Source of the DNA: Reticulitermes lucifugus
Taxonomy: Eukaryota; Arthropoda; Insecta; Blattodea; Rhinotermitidae
DNA: 29,849 nucleotides
Direction of reading: 5' to 3'
Assembly: GCA_026260175.1 (NCBI GenBank)
Contig: JAKCWW010006523.1
Coordinates: 2,384 to 32,232, forward strand
Part shown: in pieces, positions 21,405 through 29,849 of the stretch
How the letters are laid out: each line of letters begins with the position of its first letter
Numbering within the stretch: position 1 is the first letter of the stretch
The notes under the pieces: model-generated
Told to the model about the DNA's origin: nothing
Seen by the model: the letters and a program-made list of their open reading frames with translations, nothing else
Database searches by the model: none
Made by a program: the position numbers and the translations under genes

Positions 21405-21570
21405 TAATAATTTGGTTCCTAACTCAAAGAAAACGCACGGTTTTCATTTACAAAGATAAAAATTATAATATTCTTAAAGAAAGCTAATTACTATGACAAT
21501 AAAGAAGAAACACGAACACAGAGAGTGGGTAAAATTCAAGAGATTCTTTGTGGTGTATTTTAGAACGCGT
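21405..21570 (+). repeat. Dispersed repeat family A copy
   Basis: GGTTCCTAACTCAAAGAAAACGC at 21414-21436, then GTTTTCATTTACAAAGAT, corresponds to motif 1. GTGGGTAAAATTCAAG at 21525-21540, followed by ATTCTTTGTGGTGT, corresponds to motif 2. The spacing is about 98 bp. Confidence 0.55.
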
Positions 21571-21995
21571 TTTGCATGTCACCCTGTAAGGCACAGAAAC
21601 ACAAGATAATTGATAAAGGAATAACTTGACAGGATTTTTAATATGCAGTCATGGATTAATTGATGTACTACCCAAGGCTGCCTGGAAGTGCTTGGGAAAA
21701 CCACATATAATTCCGTCAGGATAGGTGATACGCAGGCCTAAATTCGAATAAGACATTTTCCGAAATCAGATGTAGAGCCTTACCGCTAAAGCAGCATCTG
21801 TTTGCTTTGAATTTTAAAACACATTGGTAAATATAAATACCACACAGCTTTAAAGTATTAAGGTAATTACGAAGCAAACTACAGAATGTCATGACCCACA
21901 TAAGAAATTCTAGGTACTGTAGCGTTTGAATTTTATTCCTGTGAGCCGTACGAGTGTCCAGATTTATCAAATTATTCTGTCAAGCAAATACTCGG

Positions 21996-22336
21996 AGCCT
22001 CACTTCACGACTTTATCCGAGGTAAAAAAAAGTACAGCAATCCCTGTACAAGTCTGAACAGGCCCTTAGGGCTCCAGGAGTTTGAGGCTCCCAGAATTTC
22101 TAGACAATCGGCACATGAAGGTGTTAAGATTGTCAGCCCTACGCACCGGCCGCCTTTATCCCCCATGAAATATTCCTGGTGCTCATTTCTTTTAGAGGCT
22201 GCGTCGATCTCAGGGCCATAATGCCGCCGCAAGGATTATGTCAATGAAAAATTCCAATGACTCCATCGGGAGTCGAATCCGCGACCTTCCGGCTTGTAGC
22301 GCAGTGCCTCAACCAACTGCGCCACACTGAGTCGGT
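21996..22336 (-). mobile_element. tRNA-derived SINE, minus strand
   Basis: On the minus strand the head has a near-ideal A box, TGGCGCAGTTGG (plus-strand 22313-22324), and a B-box-like GGATTCGACTC (plus-strand 22270-22280). The body includes GGGGGATAAAGGCGGCCGG (plus-strand about 22148-22166) and a later segment GGAGCCCTAAGGGCC. It ends near a run read on the plus strand as GGTAAAAAAAAGTAC at 22020-22034. TACTCGG at 21989-21995 and 22337-22343 may be a 7-bp TSD, which is short. Not a functional tRNA gene: the head does not fold cleanly and continues into the SINE body. Confidence 0.85.
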
Positions 22337-22344
22337 TACTCGGT

Positions 22345-24526
22345 TTCCAAAATGCTACCTCACTCTAATCATGCAGCCCTCCTAGATCAAATTATTCAAA
22401 ACCGAGCCCTTTTCTTTAGGGTACAACACATTTTTTGAAATTGAGCACTTTAGTAAATAAAAATTCTGCGGCCCATTATTCAAGCCAATATTCATACGTC
22501 TAAATTCTTAATTTTCATACTACTACTATCAGAAGGACGAGCGGCCGAAGCCTGGGAAACTTCTCACCAAATGATACTCTATCTTCCCCCGCAAATAAAT
22601 GGTCTCTCACTGCTTCCATGCCTTTCCGGTTTGTCTACTTCTGCTACAACTTAAATCTCTCTCTCTCTCCTTCCCCTTAGGTTTATACTAGGTGTTACAT
22701 AAAGGTCATCTAGAAAAGATGTGAACAACAAATGCCACAGAATACAGCTGTAGGTTGCTTAACGTTTCAAAATCCTAAATTTCTAACACCTTAACCACAC
22801 ATGTAAAGGAAATCCTTGCAAAATGAAGTTATTTATTAAAATCAATGTTAAAAACAACGAATATTTAAGACAGGGATCCATAAATTTTCCAAAAAATCTA
22901 GGAACCTTTTCAAAATTCTAGGCGATAGAAGGGTGACATGAAGCAAATTCCATACTGAGAACACATAAGCATTGGGTGCCACCGTACAAAATGTATTCTC
23001 CAGGAAGGCCTATTTTCCGGGACTTGTTCAACCCTGATTTAAGAAATAAGACATCTGTTGTAGCACTGTCAGATATTATACATATTTTTCAGTTTCCTTG
23101 ATCATAGAAAATAGGCTCAATTTTCATTTTTTTAACTGAATTTTACAAAAAACACTTGATTTCCAAAAAAATGTTAGTTTGGTAACGTGCAAAATAACAC
23201 ACGATCACAGATAAGTTACCATTTATCACCGAGTAAAATTTCAATCAGTATGTAAACAAAGCTTCAAAGCATATTGCTTAATGCATGTACCACACCAGTT
23301 TTACCAATTGAAACCTAATTTTTTTCACAAGGTATATTTGTGTGTTTACGCGATTCTCATAGTAAAAACAAGTGGTTCTTTTCCTAGACAGAATTAGCCA
23401 ATTTGTTTTGTAATAAAAAGTGTGTTTGTGGGATAGGAACCGAATATTTAAATATAATTTAGAAGACTTTAAAGCTAGTAGCAAAGGAACTTGACGATAG
23501 AAGAGGAATGGATATTTCAAAATATCTGACTAGTAATGTAAAACGCAAGTTGTCATCGGACTGAAATTAGCGTCGCGCTAAGACCGATTCGATTCTGTTT
23601 TTTAGCTGACCAATAGATTAGCAGATATTCAAAACACATTGAGTGATATAATCACATTCAAGGTGGACTAGTTTAGACAGCAAGATCGTCATGATGGCTA
23701 GCTGCTAGACATATGCGCAACACGTTCATAAATACTTTTTTTCTTAATCTGCCTTTTAAACTCCTCCTACTTTACCCCTACAGCATCAGTCAAGGAGAAA
23801 AATAAAAAGTAACAAATTAAGCTTCTGTTGTATAGAAACTTCACGGAGACCTTCATTCTCAGAAAATAAAATTATATTTTAAAAACTTGTAGGATTTAAA
23901 TACGTCACAGAACAGAATACTGAGGCAGCAGTTTTAAAGCGACTGCTTATGTAATATCTGTCTATAACATGATATGCTCTCCACGTGAGCTTAAAAAAAG
24001 GGTGAAGTACCAGAGTATTTTTTGGATACCGTCCAATATCTGAGAGGTACATTAGGGAGAATAAACTTAAAACTTATCTTAAAAGAACACGTTATAATTT
24101 ATGTTTATTTCCCTCTACGGGCGCGGCCTTTCTTGAATATAATAAAGCGTAGTACAAACCTTAGTACCCTCTACTAGTACCCCCAAAAGGGGTAGGCGTA
24201 CTTTAAAGAAACCCTGTGCCAGAACAATCCTGAAAGCATACGGAAAATCAAAGAAGATATAAACAGGCCATCTGTAGCATCACAGTGGAAACTCATACAC
24301 GTGTGTCACGAAAAGAGTTCAACAAGTCTGATGCATTATTCGGGAAAAATGGAGGACAGTTTCAGCATTCCTGGTAAGCAGTAATTTAGGTTTTATGCCT
24401 AATAACATGTAAATACAGTGCATTCTATCTTTTGTAAGGTTTTAACTGGATCACTCCAGCATCGCTTCAGAAGCTAGTCATGTCTGCCTCCTCACGTCCA
24501 CAAGACATGAATAAGCAGATGCATAA
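22345..24526. other. Noncoding AT-rich stretch, no gene seen
   Basis: No gene supported; the 80-codon minus-strand frame at 23278-23520 is featureless. A small hairpin TTAGCG-TCG-CGCTAA is near 23568-23582. Another, TACCCC-CAAAA-GGGGTA, is near 24178-24194. Confidence 0.55.
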
Positions 24527-24809
24527 GAAAGACAAAGGCCGATCCCGGTGGCAGCGAGGTCTAATGCGTGGGTCTACGGCCGCTCGCTTACTGGTATTGT
24601 GGGTTCGAAACCCGCCGGGGGCATGGAATTCTGTCCCTTGTGGATGTTGTATATTGTCAGGTAGAGGTCTCTGGACGAGCCAATGCCCCTTCCAGAGGAG
24701 TCCTACCGAGTGTGTGTTGTCTGAATGTGATCTCGAGACCTCAACAATGAGGCGCCATAGCCCCGAGTAGGACTCTTGCACCACAGAAAAAAAAAATGTG
24801 AAAGACAAA
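24527..24809 (+). mobile_element. tRNA-derived SINE with 10-bp TSD, full-length copy
   Basis: The TSD GAAAGACAAA is at 24527-24536 and 24800-24809. The head starts GGCCGATCCCGGTGGCAGCG at 24537 with an A-box-like GTGGCAGCGAGG and GTCTAATGCG. It has a good B box, GGTTCGAAACC, at 24602-24612. The body continues through CCAGAGGAGTCCTACCGAG and ends in a poly-A run at 24786-24796. It is the same family as the minus-strand copy at 18991-19236. The three short open frames across it are chance. It would be transcribed by RNA polymerase III and mobilised in trans by a LINE; both are family knowledge. Confidence 0.93.
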
Positions 24810-27800
24810 TAATTCTTGTTCTCTGAAGCCAATATACAAATATATTCTTTAGCATTATGTACGAAGACCTATAATTTTATCCAAAAAATGGAAAACATGC
24901 AGAGAAAATTCTCCTTTGAAGATGGGTGACAACTGTTTTCTATTTTGTAAATTATATAGAGATGCGGCTAGTAATTTTGATTATGTTGTATCGAATGGTA
25001 AGATTATAACTGGATGATAAAATGGGAATAACATGGGAGAAATTATCGTGGCATAATTCACGGTTCTGTCCCGACATTTTTCTTGAGGGGTACAGGAAAA
25101 GGCATAAAATATCTCGAAATCGATAATAGGTTTGCGGACCGGAACTTGATTCTGGGGACTCCCGAGTACCAAGTAGGACACTACCTACATGTGGGCGACG
25201 TTGGTTACTACGAGGATATTTTCGAAGGCACTCCGAATCATGTGAGCAGAATATTCTGTCAATGACATATTAATATCCGCCATTATCCTTTACACTAATC
25301 CACGGTGGAAAATTTTAGTTAACATAATTGTTCTTATCAGTAACAGAGGTGTCACGCTGCATAGAAGCACAGATTCCTATCTCCCTGCTCTCCTTTAAAC
25401 ACAAAAGAGACAATGGAATAGAAACTAAGATCTTAAAGTGAATGGTATCTCATGTACTGTTAGAAGGACTTTGCATGATGAACGGCTTCTGAGACTGACA
25501 TAAAGCTGTCTTTCTTACGACGATCAGGTATTCAAGATATTCCTCACCTTTCACGGAACCCCATTATTTATTACCACGTTAACAGGAACCCATCACTGGA
25601 CCGTATCATGTGACAAATCAAACCAGTTTCCCTCCTCCCGTAACATTTTCCTGAATTCATTGTATATTTATTCTCCCTTCTACGTCCAGTTATCCTAAGC
25701 CATCTTATTTTCAGTTCCCCCAACAACAAATTTTTATGCATTTCTCGTCTTCTTATGCATATTTCCTACTCCGCGCACCTCCATTATCATTTTCTAATTT
25801 CAAAAGTTTCAAGGTAGAAGTGCTTAAGTGTTGTTGTTGTTGTTGTTGTTTGTGTTACTCTCTTATCAGACATACTAATGGCCTGAGAAAACCTGGGAAA
25901 AATAAGTGAAAGACAAAATTACGCACATTTCATTTAGGGATAAAAATTCCATCGAAGAGAATCCTAGACTCCTTTTATTAAGCTGACTATAAACAGAACA
26001 CCACATCCAGCTTATTGAGCTATCTTATACAGAATTCCAAACGAATTCTGTTGGAATGCTTTTACCATAATCTTATACTAATTTTATTCATCCCAACTTA
26101 AACGTGAATTAATATTCTTCTATTTACGCTGTCTTAAACATATTCTGCATCTATTTTACTGTAATAATTTGTAACATAAATTCGGGTTTATTTTACTGAT
26201 GTGATCTGGAACAGAATTTCAGAAGTATTTCATTGAGATGTGTGAGGAACAGTAGAACACGCCTGGTTCAAAGTTCAGGACGTGGTCACTACCAGTGTTG
26301 CCGTTTTTAACCACGTACATAAGCTGATTGGATAGAAACACGAGCAGATGTTCTTTTTATGTTTATTTATGGGCCGGTCTCTCAATAACACTAGAATCTT
26401 GTAGAAGCGTGCGACATGATGTGCGTGCTTGTGCCCGCGCGGGCGAAAGCAGCGTCTGATAATATAATGAGAAAATTTACACACATTGGTGGTACACAGA
26501 ATTCGGCACTAAGAATACAAAATATTAAGTGACAGATACACCATAAAATAACTGAGTAATTAAAGGAAAGGGAAGTCTTCACTTTTCTAAACGGTAACAT
26601 TTCAGAATACACATAAGCATAAATTACACCACATGTATCTTCTATTTTCCCAGAGTTCTCACAATCTTTGTACCATAGTTTTCAGGGCTGTGACTCTGTA
26701 ATCTTTGGTAGATTACCACAAACATTCCATAGAAAACTTCTGCCTCCATTTTAAGGATAGGGAGATAGAGTGTTACAAATTAAACTGTATTAAATACGTA
26801 ACTCTGCAAATTTGGTAACCACCTGCAACTGCACGACAGTTTAACACAAAAAGACAACATCGTAATCTTCACCAATCTACAGGCTCAAAAGTCTATAGCC
26901 TGTTGTGCCGTTCGTTACAAGATGGACTTAGTTATTTGTTTACACATCCCATGATTTCGGCGATGAAACTATTGAAGCCTGCTCTTATTTACAGTAAAAT
27001 AGGGAAGTAAGTAAATAATCAACAAAGAATATAAGTAGCAAACAATGAAAGTAAGAAAACACCATACAAAGTTTCAATTTTGACTTTGTCACATACGTGC
27101 GAGTACAAATTGTGTTCTTCTCGGATAAAATGTGCGCTTATGTAGATGGTTACAAAAGGCTTATAAAGAACCAATTTCCTACACCTTTAGGATGGGAAAT
27201 GAAGGAAAAATATTCTTCCGAGTATCTGGCAAAAACCTAGTAGGCTGCACTAGGTCACAAACCGCAAGATCGTACCAGGAACCTAAAAGGATTAACAGAC
27301 TAAAAAAAGTATGCCAAATACGTAACTTTTTCACTACATTCATCGCGTAAGTATTTTGGTGCAATGGATTTCCATTTATAAATTCCACTAGGAATTTGGG
27401 CATTTTATATAGACCACGCGTCAGTTATGAGACACACTTGAGACTCTGAGTTATTCACAGTAACAAAGAAAGTTGTGTAAGGAGGAAAATGTTACAACGT
27501 AATGAAGAAGGAATCACAGAAAATAATCACAACGTATAGAAGTTAATAAAGTAAACGAAGTGATAAAGAAATAAAGATAAAATGAAAGAAAAGCAATGAA
27601 GAGAGAAAAAGAATATAACATAGCGACAAAGTAACAGTATAAACAAAACAGTAATCAAATTAAGTTACATTGAAACAAACAAACTATTAAAGACAGGAAC
27701 TAACAACAAGCAATAAAACACCCCAAGAGTGACAGAATTTGCTGCTAAATCAGGGCCGGTTATCAGTAAGTCATTCTACGTAGTAAGTTTTGTGACGTGG

Positions 27801-28569
27801 TCTTGCGTTCTTCTGGCCCACTTTCGCTGTTTCAAAAAAAAACAGCCCATTCCTTTTTTCTATAGACTCAGACAGTTCATCTCACAACGTAAGGTAACAA
27901 ATATCAGCCGATCACCATTCAATAAATTGCGCATGCTTAAGAAATACTTCAAGCGGACTCATCGGTGTGTGAAAAATTAAAGAATGGTTGTTCCATGCTG
28001 TAAAGGAAATGGATGGTGTGCCTGAGGCACTTAACCGACTGCTATTCTGAAACTGAGGATCTAATCAAAGAAGAAATGTAGTCTGTCAAGAATAATAGAT
28101 TATTGTGTATTTCAGAGATAAACGACGTTGCAAATCTAAGCCTGAAAGTTTTTGACTATGGCATTTTAGATATAAATTAAAAGCGCAGGCCCGGTCTGAC
28201 GGACCACAGTAGGTTCCTGTCATAACCTGATGACTGACACAGAATTCCTTTGCGAAGCTATCTAATTTTAAAACAAAAATTAGACTATGATAAATGTTCA
28301 ATATATGTGTCAGTTTACTTTCTTGAAGCAGGGCTAAATTACTGTAACTATTTTAGAGCGGACTAGTAAGACTTTAGTAGCTTCTCGCATGATACGATCT
28401 ATACAGATTTATACGTTGAAGAGGGATTGAGAGCCAGTGACATGTCCTGGTCAGCTGAAAGGCATTATGTTCAAAAACTACAATTGGCGAAACTTAAAAT
28501 CTTTGCTCATGGTGATTGGAGGTAAAGCTCCACTTACTTTTATTTCATCACTAAGTGAATGATCAATGC
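24810..28569. other. Noncoding AT-rich stretch, no gene seen
   Basis: No gene supported. Frames at 24981-25181, 25083-25265, 26275-26612, 27132-27403 and 27729-27980 are short, often overlap on opposite strands, and lack domains. The palindrome GCCCGCGCGGGC at about 26432-26443 is a small GC-rich spot in AT-rich DNA. Confidence 0.55.
25829..25851. repeat. (TTG)n microsatellite
   Basis: About seven tandem TTG/GTT units on the plus strand. Confidence 0.9.
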
Positions 28570-28770
28570 TAAACTTCATGCGCCGGTAGGTTTACGGCCA
28601 TGGAAATACCCAAAATTGTACTTTGAAGGTTAGGCTGGTTGGGCCACAGAAGTGGCCTGGACGAAGTAAAGAACAGAAAAGTCCTCGTTCCTTCCCATAA
28701 TCGAACCTTGGTCTTCTAGCTCGTAGCCTGTCGGTAAATATACTGAGCTGTTAAGGCAACACAGTGGGAA
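28570..28770 (-). mobile_element. Degraded tRNA-derived SINE, minus strand
   Basis: On the minus strand GGTTCGATTATG (plus-strand 28696-28707) is a B-box-like motif. A diverged A-box region, AACAGCTCAGTATATTTACCG, lies above it. The body contains CCAGGCCACTTCTGTGGCCC and CCAACCAGCCTAACCTTC, and then CATGGCCGTAAACCTACCGGCGCATG. It aligns in order with the SINE at 12.75-13.02 kb. No TSD is found and the 3' end is unclear, so it is an old copy. Confidence 0.65.
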
Positions 28771-28889
28771 ATCTCCTGGAAAATACTGGTAAAGTTGGGC
28801 TTATTCACCTTTCTATTAAGATTCAGACACTTCCGCTGCTTTCAAACCTGATATTCGATAATAATGTAAGTGACATTTACCCGTAACAT

Positions 28890-29045
28890 TCAGTTTGCAC
28901 ACCATAGAAATGCAATGTGTGTCTTTACAAAACTAAGCATTTAACATTGCCCAGGGAAATTTTCGTTATTTATTGTGAGGAGTAGATGGAACACACACAA
29001 ATCATCTGTACGTAAAATGCAGAGAAACTGGTGTTAAAACAGCTG
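28890..29045 (+). repeat. Dispersed repeat family A copy (diverged)
   Basis: TTCAGTTTGCACACCATAGAAATGC near 28889-28913, then CTTTACAAAAC, corresponds to motif 1. CTGTACGTAAAATGCAGAG at 29006-29024, followed by GTGTTAAAACAG, corresponds to motif 2. The spacing is about 105 bp. Confidence 0.5.
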
Positions 29046-29294
29046 TTTTAAAAGTTTAACCGATAAATCAACCCATTTCCTTTTACTTGTGCAAACTCTC
29101 GTCCAACTTGTAGTCACCTACAGACTTGCGTGTGGTCAAGACAGTCTAATGGCAGGCAGATGCAACAGAAGATGCATGTTTAACCCGTAGAAAGTACTAA
29201 TAGGATTCCATCTGTTACGATCTGTAGAAGTCACACAAACAGTACTGAAGAATTTGTGATCAAAGATCTAATATATTGCTTTTTAATTATAAAT

Positions 29295-29462
29295 TTCACA
29301 TGTTAACAGCCTTTTGGGATAAAACTCCGTCTGAAGCCTGAATTTCATGTAAATGACATAAAATATTTAGCTTGGGTTTCTTATAGATTTCACACGCCAT
29401 CAGCCTTTCGGTGTAAAATCTTCGACTGAAGTCTGAATTTCATCGAGCAACACACAATTTAG
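29295..29462. repeat. Direct duplication, 94-bp period
   Basis: 29295-29370 and 29389-29462 are diverged copies. Both run from TTCACA(T/C)G through CAGCCTTT(T/C)GG(G/T)(A/T)TAAAA and CTGAAG(C/T)CTGAATTTCAT to an ATTTAG end, with about 18 bp between them. The second copy runs straight into repeat family A at 29463. Confidence 0.8.
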
Positions 29463-29600
29463 TTTATACGTGAAAGAAAACATACAGTTCTTCCTTCGCA
29501 AAGGAAATATAGTTAATTTTGTTTAGGAAGATATGACACATACATATATAAAAACGTATGGGTAAAATGCAGATTTTCTAATATTTAGACATGTGGTATA
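29389..29600 (+). repeat. Dispersed repeat family A copy, possibly extended at the left
   Basis: Motif 1 is TTTATACGTGAAAGAAAACATAC with GTTCTTCCTTCGCAAAGG at 29463-29504. Motif 2 is ATGGGTAAAATGCAG at 29558-29572, about 84 bp further on. The preceding TCGGTGTAAAATC...CTGAATTTCAT block (also present as a second copy at 29295) may be part of the same element, which would make it the longest copy here. Confidence 0.6.
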
Positions 29601-29789
29601 TTACAAATATTGACAACTGTGCACTGAACACTTAGGAAAAGACTTATAAGTTACGTTGATACCCGATCAATACCTCGAAAGGAAAAGACAAATTGGATTT
29701 GCGGAAAACATTGAACTAAATGGAGTGTTGAAACTGTACTTGGTATCGCAGTGGAATGTTAAAATTCTATATTGTACAGATTGTGCAAC

Positions 29790-29791
<2 letters not shown>

Positions 29792-29849
<58 letters not shown>
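29792..29849. repeat. (TG)29 microsatellite reaching the window edge
   Basis: 29 uninterrupted TG units; the run reaches the last base, so its true length is not known. Confidence 0.99.

Noticed and set aside
22260..22336. Functional tRNA gene (good A box, B-box-like motif)
   Set aside because: The sequence continues directly into a SINE body and does not give a clean cloverleaf with acceptor pairing; it is the head of the SINE.
24480..24832. Three open frames of 60-121 codons on both strands
   Set aside because: They lie across a SINE with TSDs; the GC-rich body happens to lack stops.

Overview
This 29.8 kb window looks like gene-free nuclear DNA from an animal, most likely an insect. The evidence is AT-rich sequence, no plausible protein gene on either strand, several tRNA-derived SINEs, a decayed LINE end and simple microsatellites. 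The SINE and LINE styles fit a large, repeat-laden insect genome; a cockroach or termite is my guess from general recollection, not something the sequence proves. The longest open frames (about 103-139 codons) have no recognisable domain and no convincing exon structure, and I treat them as chance.

Layout. 1-2156: unique AT-rich DNA with a three-copy 42-bp minisatellite (273-397) and remnants of a dispersed repeat. 2157-3337: two small retroposed inserts with target-site duplications (TSDs): a 135-bp element between 14-bp direct repeats, and a TTAG-tailed element between 8-bp repeats. 6725-7416: a Penelope/hammerhead-like fragment (minus strand), then the decayed 3' end of a LINE with an AAAT tail. 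7702-7757: a near-perfect 56-bp palindrome. 9960-10180: the best copy of a dispersed repeat defined here by two ordered motifs; further copies lie at 13.75, 21.4, 28.9 and 29.4 kb, with weaker half-copies near 0.1 and 1.0 kb. 12.75-13.02 kb: a minus-strand SINE. 14.16 kb: a degenerate tRNA-like head.

14.38-15.96 kb is the only stretch that resembles gene-related sequence. It is richer in C+G and CpG, has a long pyrimidine tract and purine-rich blocks, and holds two consensus splice donors just after CpG-rich segments. It could hold a promoter with untranslated first exons of a plus-strand gene whose coding part lies outside the window. This is weak evidence.

16-30 kb: more unique AT-rich DNA with a foldback element carrying hammerhead-like motifs (18.09-18.25 kb), a SINE interrupted by 62 unknown bases (18.99-19.24 kb), a branched inverted repeat (20.26 kb), three further SINEs (22.0, 24.5 and 28.6 kb), a 94-bp-period duplication (29.3 kb) and a (TG)29 run at the window edge.

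No genes can be seen working together. The history readable here is repeated retroposition followed by decay. The freshest insertions are probably the SINEs at 18.99 and 24.54 kb, which keep perfect TSDs. I see no convincing new biological system; the best leads are the dispersed repeat family and the two hammerhead-like fragments.
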